DNA of 64,000 nucleotides from Vicinamibacterales bacterium. Lineage in GTDB: Bacteria; Acidobacteriota; Vicinamibacteria; Vicinamibacterales; Fen-181. The translations under genes and the position numbers were made by a program. The notes under the pieces are model-generated. The model saw only the letters and a program-made list of their open reading frames with translations, was not told the DNA's origin and made no database searches. The stretch lies in assembly GCA_036504215.1 (NCBI GenBank), contig DASXVO010000037.1, positions 1 through 64,000 on the forward strand, in the 5' to 3' direction. Shown here piece after piece: positions 34,566 through 42,407 of this stretch; positions within the stretch are counted from its first letter, which is position 1, and every line of letters starts with the position of its first letter.

Positions 34566-34581
34566 AGCAACGGTTGTGCCA
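34566..34581 (-). promoter_or_regulatory. Sigma-54 promoter for PEP-CTERM gene E (consensus match)
   Basis: TGGCACAACCGTTGCT on the - strand matches TGGCAC-N5-TTGCT at every fixed position. It lies 69 bp upstream of the ATG at 34497. The region is locally AT-rich (34600-34650), as is common upstream of sigma-54 promoters. Confidence 0.85.
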
Positions 34582-34759
34582 GGCTGCAATGAAGGCGCTC
34601 GACTTAGAGTAAGCTATTGATAATGAGTATCTTATATCATTAGTGCATGTCGTGGATGGATCCAGGCGATGACAGAAGGCTGCGCGAGAGATACCTTTTG
34701 TCGCTGAAGTGAAAATATGGCGGACTTCTGAGGCCGCGGACGCGGCGTCTCGGCTGGAT

Positions 34760-36619
34760 CTACTTGAGCTTGGCCCTCAGCGCCTTCACCTCCTCACGCC
34801 CCTCGAGCGCCGCGTCGAGGCGCACCGCCTCCGCGAGCGCCGCCGCCGACCGGTCGAGCATCCCCAGCGCGCCAAACACGACCGCCGCATGGAACTGCAC
34901 CTCCGCGTGATCCGCCGCCTTCGGCAGCAACTGGGACAGTAGTCTCCCCGCATCCTCGTCGCGCCCGCAGAGATGCTGCACCCACGCGAGCGTATCGACC
35001 ACATTCAGATTCCCTGGCGCCAGCGCGTACGCCCGCTCGGCATACGCCAGTGCGTCGGCCGGCTGTTTCTTGCGCACCGCCAGGGCGAACGCGAGGTTGT
35101 TGAGCGAAATCGCCTCGTTGGGCCTGCCCGCCACCACCTTCCGGTAGGTCTCGATCGCCTTGTCGTACTCGCCGCCCTCGTCGTACAGCGTGCCAAGCAG
35201 GACCTGCGCCGTGACCAGGCGGGGATCGAGGACGGTCGCCTGTTCGAGCGCCATCCGCGCGCCCGGCTTGTCATCCTTGGCCAGCCGCACCTCCGCCCGG
35301 AGGAAGCTGCGGGCGGCGTCCGGCTTCACCGCCGATGCGGCAATAGTCTGCAGGCGGCGGGCCGAAAACAGGGCCGGCAGCTCGGTGGTCGCGTCGATGC
35401 CCTTGTCGATGTCCGTGGGCTGCAGGGCCTGGCGCGGGAAAGGCGTGCAGAGGGGGTCGCCAACGACGACCGTCTGCCAGCCGAGATACGGCATGGCCAG
35501 ATAGAACGATTCGGCCAGGTTGAACCCGGAGAAGTACGCGGGGAACAGGACGTTCGGCCGGATCGTCGCGTCGAGGTACGGTTCCGCCACGTGCCCCGCG
35601 ATGCCGGTCACGCCGTCGCGAATCAGATCGCCCGCCAGCGACTGGGGCGAGTCCGCGAAGAACGTCTTCCGATCGGTCCACGTGCCGATCTTCCACTCCG
35701 CGGGGGGCTCGCGAAATGTTCGCGCGTCCGTGCTGACAAACGTCGCAGCAATCGCGCCCGGGACGAACTCGATCCCAAGGTGCCGGGCCGTAATCGACGG
35801 GTCACCCGATCCCCACGAGTAGTACCCCAGCACGTCCTTCTCGCTCGTGAGCACGCGGCTCGTCGTCTCGAGCACGGTCCGATCGCCGAAGCCACGTGCG
35901 GCCATCCAGTCCGCTGTCGCGCGCAGCCACTGATTTCCGCCGGCGTCACCGAATCCGGCCTTCTGATCGAGGAGAACCCGGCCGGTGCTCACCGGCGCGA
36001 TCGCTCGATCGATCAACCCCTTGACGTCCTCGAACGTGTAGCCGTCGAGCCTGGTGACCAGGAAGATATCGAACGACTGGTGGCTGAAGAGCCTCGCCTG
36101 GGCGACCGGAGCGTCTCCCAGGTAATAGGGGTTGGCCACACGGCCCACCACTGGGACCAACGTGCCCGTCAGCTTCCGGTAGAGCAGCGCCAACTCGGAA
36201 TCAACGCTCGCCATCGTACCGTCGCGGCCCGCCGTGCCCTTGATTCGAAGCGGCACGCCCTTGGTGAGCACGATATAGAGGATGCGGTCGACGGCGCTGT
36301 TCCGCTGCAGCCATTTGGCCAGGGGTGTTTCGATCTGTGTCTCGAAGATGCCGCGCTCGACCTCGTCGGCGGCGTCGGTTCGAATGCGGCAGACCTGGCT
36401 CTGCGGCACATGTCGGCGCCCGGCGTAGTACTCGCCGACACGCACGGAATCTGGCGAGGACTCGTTGACGACCAGCAGCACGTTGTCCGCGGTCTGGGCC
36501 GCGGCGAGCCAGGGGAGCAGCAGCAGGACGATCGCAACAGCCCCCGTGCGGGCGTGTCGGCGAATTGAGGTTGGAGTGGGAAGCGGCCGGGGACGACGGG
36601 GCGAAGGGATGGGCGGCAT
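34760..36619 (-). CDS. TIGR03790-like protein with C-terminal TPRs
   Basis: A 619-residue protein. After a signal peptide or N-terminal anchor (about 20-45, 'AVAIVLLLLPWLAAAQ'), residues about 50-430 match the TIGR03790 family ('NVLLVVNESSPDSVRVGEYYAGRRHVPQ', here seen as 'NVLLVVNESSPDS' and 'VGEYYAGRRHVP', plus 'ILYIVLTKGVPLRIKGT' and 'GYYSWGSGDPSITARHLG'). The family is common in planctomycetes and acidobacteria and is of unknown function. Residues about 450-619 contain four TPRs ('VTAQVLLGTLYDEGGEYDKA', 'ISLNNLAFALAVRKKQPADA'). The TPR appendix is unusual for the family and may connect it to the PrsT proteins. The start at 36619 gives the signal; the frame extends to 36706. Confidence 0.75.
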   Translation of the reverse strand: MPPIPSPRRPRPLPTPTSIRRHARTGAVAIVLLLLPWLAAAQTADNVLLVVNESSPDSVRVGEYYAGRRHVPQSQVCRIRTDAADEVERGIFETQIETPLAKWLQRNSAVDRILYIVLTKGVPLRIKGTAGRDGTMASVDSELALLYRKLTGTLVPVVGRVANPYYLGDAPVAQARLFSHQSFDIFLVTRLDGYTFEDVKGLIDRAIAPVSTGRVLLDQKAGFGDAGGNQWLRATADWMAARGFGDRTVLETTSRVLTSEKDVLGYYSWGSGDPSITARHLGIEFVPGAIAATFVSTDARTFREPPAEWKIGTWTDRKTFFADSPQSLAGDLIRDGVTGIAGHVAEPYLDATIRPNVLFPAYFSGFNLAESFYLAMPYLGWQTVVVGDPLCTPFPRQALQPTDIDKGIDATTELPALFSARRLQTIAASAVKPDAARSFLRAEVRLAKDDKPGARMALEQATVLDPRLVTAQVLLGTLYDEGGEYDKAIETYRKVVAGRPNEAISLNNLAFALAVRKKQPADALAYAERAYALAPGNLNVVDTLAWVQHLCGRDEDAGRLLSQLLPKAADHAEVQFHAAVVFGALGMLDRSAAALAEAVRLDAALEGREEVKALRAKLK

Positions 36620-36633
36620 CGGGCCAATGATAG

Positions 36634-36660
36634 CAGCACCGACCGACGAGAGCGGTGCTG
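36634..36660. promoter_or_regulatory. Hairpin between small gene and TIGR03790-like gene
   Basis: CAGCACCG and CGGTGCTG form an eight-bp stem with an 11-base loop, in the leader of the TIGR03790-like gene and just after the small upstream gene. No U-tract, so a processing or attenuation site is as likely as a terminator. Confidence 0.4.
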
Positions 36661-36677
36661 TCGGCGTGAGGAGGAGA

Positions 36678-36908
36678 TCAGGCCTTCGGGAATCGCACCT
36701 CGGCAACCGGCCCCGCCACCGGTTCGTCGTCCGCGCCTGCGGCTGCGGCGGTGTGATGGTGCTGGATCGCGCTGCCCGCGGACATCTCGATGCGGACCGA
36801 GTACGACACCGGCAGCCGGGTCAGCACGTCGTTGATGGCCGTGAGCATGACCGGCGCCAACCGGCTTTCATCTTCTGGCGTCAGCGACGAGACCAGATGG
36901 ATTTCCAT
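36678..36908 (-). CDS. Small conserved-looking hypothetical protein
   Basis: A 76-residue protein of unknown family, 'MEIHLVSSLTPEDESRLAPV' at the start. An AGGAGA ribosome-binding site precedes ATG 36908. Residues 1-50 look like a small alpha/beta domain ('LTAINDVLTRLPVSYSVRIE'); the C-terminus is His/Ala/Gly-rich. The reading frame could extend upstream to 36986, but no ribosome-binding site supports that. It is 58 bases upstream of the TIGR03790-like gene on the same strand and may be co-transcribed. I do not recognise a function. Confidence 0.55.
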   Translation of the reverse strand: MEIHLVSSLTPEDESRLAPVMLTAINDVLTRLPVSYSVRIEMSAGSAIQHHHTAAAAGADDEPVAGPVAEVRFPKA

Positions 36909-36952
36909 GGCATTCTCCTGGCTTCCCCCGGACGAGTTACCACCTCCTGCAG

Positions 36953-36968
36953 AGCAAAGCCCGTTCCG
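36953..36968 (-). promoter_or_regulatory. Weak sigma-54-like site, small hypothetical gene
   Basis: CGGAACGGGCTTTGCT on the - strand: GG, ten bases, GC, with a perfect TTGCT -12 half but only GG and the final C of GGCAC. It lies 45 bp upstream of ATG 36908. Confidence 0.35.
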
Positions 36969-37184
36969 TCGCGGCCATTGCCGCACCTGTTGAAAGATGG
37001 AGCAAAATCGACTTTCGGTCTGTATGAGTCCGAAACAAGGTGCAAAATAGATACCCTATAGTCACGGTTTTCGCGGACTCCTCGTTCGTGAGACTAGCAG
37101 TCTTTAGGTGTACCTCGGGCAGACTTTATTCGCGGCAGGCATGCCGAACCCCCGTTTGGCGGCGCTCTGAGCCACGGCGGAGCT

Positions 37185-37200
37185 TGGCACGGAAGCTGCC
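37185..37200 (+). promoter_or_regulatory. Sigma-54 promoter candidate for diguanylate cyclase
   Basis: TGGCACGGAAGCTGCC: perfect TGGCAC, GC at the -12, ten bases between. It lies 78-93 bp upstream of the GTG at 37278. Confidence 0.5.
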
Positions 37201-37277
37201 TCCTCCTGGTCAATCGTGTTTCTGCTCGTGTCAATCATCGGCCACTGGCGTCAACCGCGTTCTTGTGCCGTCATCAC

Positions 37278-38426
37278 GTGCTGACTGTTGAACTCAACGA
37301 GACTGATCTTCGTCGGCTGGAGGACATCTGGCCAGACGTCGAGCGCGCCGCCGACGAAGGTGCCGCGGCCGCGGTCTTCGTGGACCGCGTCTCCCACGCG
37401 CTCGCCGGCCAGCGACGGTGTCAGCAGCTCGTGGCCGACCTCTACAACTTCTCCCGTCAACTCGCGCACGCCTCCGAGCCCGCCCGCCTCCACCAGCTCA
37501 TCGTGTCCACCATCGCCGATCACGTCGGCGCGCAGCAGGCGGGCCTCGCGTTGTTCGACGATGCGACCGGTCGGCTCAGGGTCGTGGCGACGCGTGGCTA
37601 CCCGTCGGTGTTGGTCGAGGATCTGCGGATTCCCCCGGGCACTGGCGTCATCGGTGAGGTATTCCTCACGCGAACCCCGCTGCTCGTGGTCGATGCCGCG
37701 CGTGAGCGGCGAGCACCGCGGCGGCTCCGGTATCGGACCGGATCGTTCATGGCCGTGCCGCTATTCGCCGATGCCGTGGGCCTCGGCGTCCTCACGCTGG
37801 CCGATCGCCAGGACCGCCAGCCGTTTACCCGTGGCGACCTGACCCTGGCGCGGGCGCTGGCCGCTCCGGTCGCGCTGAGTCTGGCCTCGGCACGGTATGC
37901 GGGCAAGGCACGCGAGATGGCGCACGCTGCCGCCGTGGACCCTCTCACGGCGCTCTTCAACCGGCGCTACTTCGAAACTCGTATCGACGAGGAAATCCAG
38001 CGCGCCCGCCGCTACGGCCTCGACCTGGCGCTGCTCGTGATCGACGCCGATGATTTCAAGGCGCTGAACGACCTGCTCGGGCACCTGGTGGGCGACCGGG
38101 TGCTGAAGGCAATGTCCGACACGCTGCGCCGATCGGTGCGTGCGTTCGACGTCTGCACGCGCTTTGGCGGCGAGGAGTTTGCGATCCTGATGCCCGGCAG
38201 CAACGGGGCCAGCGCCGTCCAGAGCGCCGAGCGCATCCGCCAGCGCATCGAGCAGTACCGATTCGATCCGCTCCTGGTTCCTCCCGACATCCATCCCACG
38301 ATCAGCGTCGGTGTCGCCGTGCTCGGCGCCGACGATTCCGTCCAGGAACTCATCGCCAACGCCGACCGTGCGCTCTACGCCGCCAAGGCGGCGGGGAAGA
38401 ACTGCGTCAAGCTGGCAAGCGAGTAG
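37278..38426 (+). CDS. GAF-GGDEF diguanylate cyclase
   Basis: A 382-residue protein with an N-terminal helical region, a GAF domain (about 70-205, 'RLHQLIVSTIADHVGAQQAG' and 'GSFMAVPLFADAVGLGVLTL') and a GGDEF domain from about 220. The signature is 'FGGEEF' with GGEEF at 297-301, and 'RAFD' at 288-291 five residues before it is an RxxD inhibitory site. The protein should make c-di-GMP, with product feedback. GTG 37278 is chosen because no ribosome-binding site is seen and an upstream TTG at 37263 adds five residues only. It sits divergently from the small hypothetical gene and possibly under sigma-54 control. Confidence 0.87.
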   Translation: MLTVELNETDLRRLEDIWPDVERAADEGAAAAVFVDRVSHALAGQRRCQQLVADLYNFSRQLAHASEPARLHQLIVSTIADHVGAQQAGLALFDDATGRLRVVATRGYPSVLVEDLRIPPGTGVIGEVFLTRTPLLVVDAARERRAPRRLRYRTGSFMAVPLFADAVGLGVLTLADRQDRQPFTRGDLTLARALAAPVALSLASARYAGKAREMAHAAAVDPLTALFNRRYFETRIDEEIQRARRYGLDLALLVIDADDFKALNDLLGHLVGDRVLKAMSDTLRRSVRAFDVCTRFGGEEFAILMPGSNGASAVQSAERIRQRIEQYRFDPLLVPPDIHPTISVGVAVLGADDSVQELIANADRALYAAKAAGKNCVKLASE

Positions 38427-38588
38427 TCGCTCGAATTCATCCGGAACTCTCTTCTTCAAGACAAAAGTCGCCCGGGGCCGAGACTTCCAGATTCATGCAA
38501 TTGGTCAGGATGCGACACGCATCGGCGGAAGTCCTTTCAGTTGCTTGTGTTGCCGCAGCTCATCTCAGAACCGTCTCCGGATGTGAAC

Positions 38589-38604
38589 CGGCACGGATAA
38601 CGCT
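38589..38604 (+). promoter_or_regulatory. Sigma-54 promoter for PEP-CTERM genes F and G
   Basis: CGGCACGGATAACGCT: GG, ten bases, GC. GGCAC and GCT match; the first base and two of the -12 bases (AC for TT) do not. It lies about 107 bp upstream of the ATG at 38711. Confidence 0.5.
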
Positions 38605-38710
38605 TAGTGGTTGGCCCACGCAGGGTCGGCACGACGGTCCGGCCACCGGCGCTCAACATATTGCTTAGGGTTCGCCACCGGCGGTGGTCGAGCCGAGGAG
38701 GAGATGGCTT

Positions 38711-39280
38711 ATGAGACTCGCGCTTCGGATCGCGTTGGGTTTGGCGCTGGTTGTGTGCATGGCACAGAGCAGCCAGGCCGCCCCGTTTACCTTCGGTTCC
38801 GGCACGTACTATGTTGACTACCTCGGAAACGACGCGCCGGCGCTTGGCAGCTGGGACATCCTGTCTGTCCACGGCCTGACCGGATCCTTCGTTCTGGTGC
38901 CGTTCACTCCACAGTTGGTGAAGGTCAACGAGTACACGTTCACTGCTGGTCCCAGTTCGTACGGAACTCCGTCTTTCCTCGGTGATGCGAAGTGGAGCTT
39001 CGACTTGGGTTTCGGGCCCTCCCAAATCACCCACCCGTACGCAGGACAAATCGGCTCCTCCGATACCTTCTACTTTCTGCAGGGGAATCAGTTTGCCTTT
39101 AGTACTCCCTATGGAACCGTGCTGGTGACGCCAATGGCAACGGCGCCGATCACGAACGGGGGAGGCGACATGAGGGGCGATATCTATGCCTCCGTCGAAC
39201 TTGTCCCCGAACCGGCTACTCTCTCCCTGCTCGGCCTCGGCCTGGTGGGTCTGGCGCGCGCGGCGCGTCGCCGGAAGTAG
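38711..39280 (+). CDS. PEP-CTERM sorted protein F
   Basis: A 189-residue exported protein. ATG 38711 follows GAGGAGGAGA, a strong ribosome-binding site; the frame extends 9 codons upstream without a signal. The signal peptide is 'MRLALRIALGLALVVCMAQS' (cleavage after about residue 22). No enzyme domain is seen in the Gly/Ser/Thr/Tyr-rich mature part. The tail is 'VPEPATLSLLGLGLVGLARA' then 'ARRRK'. Gene G follows 18 bases after the stop with the same C-terminal tail, so the pair is one operon. Confidence 0.85.
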   Translation: MRLALRIALGLALVVCMAQSSQAAPFTFGSGTYYVDYLGNDAPALGSWDILSVHGLTGSFVLVPFTPQLVKVNEYTFTAGPSSYGTPSFLGDAKWSFDLGFGPSQITHPYAGQIGSSDTFYFLQGNQFAFSTPYGTVLVTPMATAPITNGGGDMRGDIYASVELVPEPATLSLLGLGLVGLARAARRRK

Positions 39281-39298
39281 GAACGAGAGGAACTCGTC

Positions 39299-39910
39299 AT
39301 GCCCAGCCTCCTTCGGCGACTCACGTTCGCCGTGCTCATCCTGATTTTCGCCGGCGCTGGCGTGGCCAGCGCTGACACGTTCAAGTTCGAGCCCAAGCCC
39401 GGCCAACTCACTGTGTTTCCGCACGGCTACTGGTGGGTGTGGGGCATTGAGTGGACGCTCCCTGCCGGGCAGAAGATCGCGTCGGCAGAGTTGACGTACA
39501 CGAACATCTACGACTTGACCGGCGGGGCGAACACGCTGTATTCGCATGTTCTCGACACGCCGCTCGTGTCCGGACCGGGGACCACCGGGGGGAAGGTGAC
39601 GTCGGGCTACCACAGCGACGGCAACGACTACTTTGTCTCCCACTACCTTGCCGGGAACCTCCTCCTCGGTACGGACAGTCTGGGGCACGTTCCCCCGGGC
39701 CAGATAGTCCATCACGTTGTCCCGGCTGCGGAATACGCCTGGCTCGCCGACGGCAAGTTCGGGATTGGAATTGATGCGGAGTGTTTCTACCTGAACAAGG
39801 TTGTCAGCCTTGAGATCGCCACGATTCCCGTCCCGGAGCCGGCCACCCTCTCCCTCCTCGGCCTCGGCCTGGTGGGTCTGGCGCGCGCGGCACGTCGCCG
39901 GAAGCAGTAG
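39299..39910 (+). CDS. PEP-CTERM sorted protein G
   Basis: A 203-residue exported protein. Signal peptide 'MPSLLRRLTFAVLILIFAGA' followed by 'GVASA'. The mature part includes 'WVWGIEWTLPAGQKIASAEL' and 'YTNIYDLTGGANTLYSHVLD', which look like a small beta-sandwich (a lectin-like or jelly-roll region). The tail 'VPEPATLSLLGLGLVGLARA' and 'ARRRKQ' is nearly identical to that of protein F, at DNA level as well. It has no independent promoter in its 18-base spacer. A strong terminator follows. Confidence 0.85.
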   Translation: MPSLLRRLTFAVLILIFAGAGVASADTFKFEPKPGQLTVFPHGYWWVWGIEWTLPAGQKIASAELTYTNIYDLTGGANTLYSHVLDTPLVSGPGTTGGKVTSGYHSDGNDYFVSHYLAGNLLLGTDSLGHVPPGQIVHHVVPAAEYAWLADGKFGIGIDAECFYLNKVVSLEIATIPVPEPATLSLLGLGLVGLARAARRRKQ

Positions 39911-39943
39911 CTCCTCAACTCTTCTTCGCTCGTTCGCGACCTG

Positions 39944-39969
39944 GGGCCACCACCGCGGTGGCCCTTTTT
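39944..39969 (+). terminator. Terminator after PEP-CTERM gene G
   Basis: Eight-bp stem GGGCCACC with GGTGGCCC, five-base loop, then TTTTT. Confidence 0.9.
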
Positions 39970-40100
39970 CTATTGAGGTCCCGTAGGCCTTCCAGCCCGC
40001 GCCCTCGGTTCCGTTGACGTGGGATTCCCTCGGCGGTACACTGAATGGCTCTATTAGGCTGACTATTTTCGACCGATACGTGGAATAAGACGCTGGCGCG

Positions 40101-41267
40101 GTGGGAGAGACCCCTGCCCAGTCCAATTACCAGATGGCAACAGAGGGCGAGCAGCTTATCGGGTCCAGTTCGGCGATTGGCGAACTGCGTGCGGAGCTCG
40201 AGTACGCGGCCCGTTCCGACGCGAAGATCCTGATCACCGGCGAGAGTGGCGTCGGCAAGGAAGTCCTCGCCCGTCTGATTCACAAGCACAGCAACCGGGC
40301 GCGCGCGCAGCTCGTGACGATCAACTGCGCGGGCCTGCCCGATTCCCTCCTCGAGTCGGAGCTGTTCGGTCACGTTCGCGGGTCGTTCACCGGCGCATAC
40401 CGCGACAAGCCAGGACTCCTCGAGACGGCCAACGGCGGCACGATCTTCATGGACGAAGTGGGGGAGATGAGCCTGCGGATGCAGGCGCTCCTCCTGCGCT
40501 TCCTCGAGAGCGGAGAAATCCAGCGCGTGGGCGCCGAGCGCGCCCAGGCCCGCACGAACGTCCGCGTCGTCGCCGCCACGAACCGCAACCTCACCGAGCG
40601 CATCGCGTCGAAGGACTTTCGCGAAGATCTCTACTACCGGCTGAACGTCATCCACCTGACGATGCCGCCGCTCAGGGAACGCCGCGAGGACGTGCCGGAG
40701 CTTCTCGACTACTTCATCGACTTCTACAGCACGCGCCACACGCTGCCGGTGCCGCGCCTCGCGCCCGAAGCGCTGGCGCAGCTCGTCGCTTACAACTGGC
40801 CGGGCAACGTGCGCGAGCTGAAGAACTTCGTCGAACGCCTCGTGCTCCGCGCCCGCAGCGGTCTCATCACGCCCGCCGACCTGCCGATGGAGATCATGCC
40901 GCCGCCCCAGGTGGCCATCCGCGAGCCGGTGCGCGGCGCCGCGATCGAACGCATGTACGACCGCATGATCAACGGCCACGAGTCGTTCTGGGGTGTCGTC
41001 TACGAGCCGTTCATGGCCCGCGACATGACGCGCGACGATCTGCGCGCGATTGTCAGCCGGGGCCTGGAACAGACGCGAGGCAGCTACCGAATCCTGGTCC
41101 AGATGTTCAACATGCCGGAAGGCGACTACAAGCGCTTCCTCAACTTCCTGCGCAAGCACGACTGCCAGATGCCGTTCCAGCGGTTCAGGAGCGTCACGGT
41201 GCGGCGTGACCACGGGAATGGCGAGGATACGGTCGCCGCAAACGAGCGACGAGGGGCCGGCGTATGA
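40101..41267 (+). CDS. Sigma-54 activator AAA+ protein without receiver domain
   Basis: A 388-residue bacterial enhancer-binding protein. The AAA+ core is clear: Walker A 'GESGVGKE' (47-54), 'GSFTGA' at 94-99 in place of GAFTGA, Walker B 'FMDEVGE' (116-122), '[24 protein letters not shown]' with the sensor and Arg finger (split as 'TNRNLTERI' and '[10 protein letters not shown]'). No REC, PAS or GAF domain precedes it. The C-terminus (about 285-365, '[20 protein letters not shown]' and '[14 protein letters not shown]') is a helical DNA-binding-like segment, not a canonical Fis HTH. It would activate transcription by RpoN. GTG 40101 is the first start; ATG 40134 is an alternative. A separate receiver gene follows, overlapping by four bases. 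Confidence 0.87.
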   Translation: MGETPAQSNYQMATEGEQLIGSSSAIGELRAELEYAARSDAKILITGESGVGKEVLARLIHKHSNRARAQLVTINCAGLPDSLLESELFGHVRGSFTGAYRDKPGLLETANGGTIFMDEVGEMSLRMQALLLRFLESGEIQRVGAERAQARTNVRVVAATNRNLTERIASKDFREDLYYRLNVIHLTMPPLRERREDVPELLDYFIDFYSTRHTLPVPRLAPEALAQLVAYNWPGNVRELKNFVERLVLRARSGLITPADLPMEIMPPPQVAIREPVRGAAIERMYDRMINGHESFWGVVYEPFMARDMTRDDLRAIVSRGLEQTRGSYRILVQMFNMPEGDYKRFLNFLRKHDCQMPFQRFRSVTVRRDHGNGEDTVAANERRGAGV

Positions 41268-41644
41268 CAGAGTCCAAGAAGATCCTCGTCGTCGATGACG
41301 ATCGCCAGGTCCTGCGGTATCTGACGGAAGTGCTGACCGAGGCGGGCTACGACACGACGGCCTGCGATCGGTTCCAGGATGCGAAGACGCTGCTCGCGAC
41401 GACGCGCCCCAGCCTGCTCCTGACCGACATCCGGCTCGGGGCCTACAACGGCCTGCAACTCGCCATCTTCGGACGCGACCGCCACCCGAACATCCCGATC
41501 ATCGTCCTCACCGGGTACGAGGATCCCACGCTCAGAGAAGAAGCCGCCCACTCGGGCGCGCTGTTCCTCGTGAAGCCGGTCAAGCGCGCCATTTTGCTCG
41601 CGTCCATCGAGCAGGTCCTCGGCGAAAAGCCGCCGCAGACATAA
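41264..41644 (+). CDS. Stand-alone receiver (REC) domain protein
   Basis: A 126-residue CheY-like receiver. The acidic pair 'DDD' at 11-13, phosphoacceptor Asp55 in 'LLTDIRLG', Thr83 in 'VLTGY' and Lys104 in 'LVKPV' are in place. There is no output domain. Its ATG overlaps the sigma-54 activator stop as ATGA, so both are produced together and may form a phosphorylation-regulated pair, the receiver acting in trans. No histidine kinase is in the window. Confidence 0.9.
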   Translation: MTESKKILVVDDDRQVLRYLTEVLTEAGYDTTACDRFQDAKTLLATTRPSLLLTDIRLGAYNGLQLAIFGRDRHPNIPIIVLTGYEDPTLREEAAHSGALFLVKPVKRAILLASIEQVLGEKPPQT

Positions 41645-41687
41645 GCCACAACGATTAGGAAGCGCGTCGGGCGCCCGCTGGGGCTTC

Positions 41688-42117
41688 CGCCGACGGAGCG
41701 GGGCGGGCCTCGCACCGCTCGGCGCTGTCCTGGCGAAGCCTCCCGGCGGCGGCTCTCCGTCCCCTGATAGGCCGCGGGGGGAGAGGACGGGGTGGAGCCC
41801 CCATACCCCCACGGCCAGATCACCAGGCCACCGCCGTCCGGCTCGGGGCCCTGACGAACGTGGGCGGTCTACGCCGTGCTTTGCGAGACCCGGCCCGCTC
41901 CGTCGGCGGCCGTCGCGCGCCTGTTCGTGTTCGTCCTACTGCATCGCGGCCAGCGCGTCGAACGACGGGTCCGGAGGATCGGCGGAGCCGACGATCGAAG
42001 ACGAGCGATTCGGGGCCGGCTCGACGTCCCAGAGATCCAGGTCGTACGCCAGATCGAACCGACCGGGTAGATTCCCATCAACTGGACGAATCGGCGCACC
42101 AGGTTCTGTTCGAACTC
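41688..42117 (-). repeat. Direct repeat copy 1 (HD-GYP tail and 3' flank)
   Basis: About 430 bases of the 539-base segment at 43357-43895 recur here in the same orientation, with about a dozen mismatches by eye and a 109-base internal deletion at the motif CGAACCG (here 42055-42061). In the intact copy this motif occurs at 43724-43730 and 43833-43839. Confidence 0.85.
41936..42117 (-). pseudogene. HD-GYP C-terminal fragment (duplicated)
   Basis: The - strand encodes the last 40 residues of the HD-GYP protein ('FDLAYDLDLWDVEP' to 'FDALAAMQ'), ending at the TAG 41936-41938, then runs out of homology. The preceding residues are lost with the deletion and frame change at 42055. It has no start or promoter of its own. 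The parent gene is 43605-44981. Confidence 0.8.
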
Positions 42118-42330
42118 CGCCTGGCGCGGGCCATGTGTCGCGCCACGACCAGCCCAAGATTCCAACGTCCCGACGAGGCCGAGAACAAAAGGTACCCAAG
42201 GGCGAGACTTGTCGTGCGCAATCGGTGGGCCCGCCTGGCGTCGTCTCTCTCAGACCGTGTGACCATAAGCCTCCTATTTAACTAGATTTAGTTGGATGAG
42301 AGACCGTTCCGCGTGGTCCCACTGCTCAGG

Positions 42331-42346
42331 TGGCACGACACTGGCT
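42331..42346 (+). promoter_or_regulatory. Sigma-54 promoter for PEP-CTERM gene H
   Basis: TGGCACGACACTGGCT: perfect TGGCAC, ten bases between GG and GC, GCT at the -12. It lies 59-77 bp upstream of the start codons at 42405/42408. Confidence 0.75.
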
Positions 42347-42407
42347 TGAGGACAGAAGGCGCCCTCGTCTTGTTCGCCACCCTTGGTCTCAATCGTGAGG
42401 ATTAATG

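Larger units (their letters stand above)
36909..37277. other. Divergent intergenic with two sigma-54-like sites
   Basis: No gene. A - strand -24/-12 candidate at 36953-36968 points to the small hypothetical gene, and a + strand candidate at 37185-37200 points to the diguanylate cyclase. The middle (36980-37180) is locally AT-richer and shows no recognisable repeat or stem of note. Confidence 0.6.
41645..42404. other. Intergenic: duplicated HD-GYP tail and sigma-54 promoter
   Basis: No intact gene. 41688-42117 is a near copy of 43357-43895 (the end of the HD-GYP gene plus its downstream flank). From 42118 to about 42300 I see nothing recognisable. 42331-42346 is a sigma-54 promoter for PEP-CTERM gene H. 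Confidence 0.8.

Noticed and set aside
34973-36568. A 531-codon + strand frame opposite the TIGR03790-like gene
   Set aside because: No homology-like motif; it is an antisense shadow of a recognised gene.
38617-38632. TCGGCACGACGG nearer to gene F as a sigma-54 promoter
   Set aside because: The -12 position reads CG, not GC, so the spacing rule fails. The site at 38589 fits.
41740-41840. G-rich noncoding stretch of the repeat as a possible tRNA or RNA gene
   Set aside because: No cloverleaf, T-loop GTTCGAA or CCA end could be built; it is simply duplicated flanking DNA.
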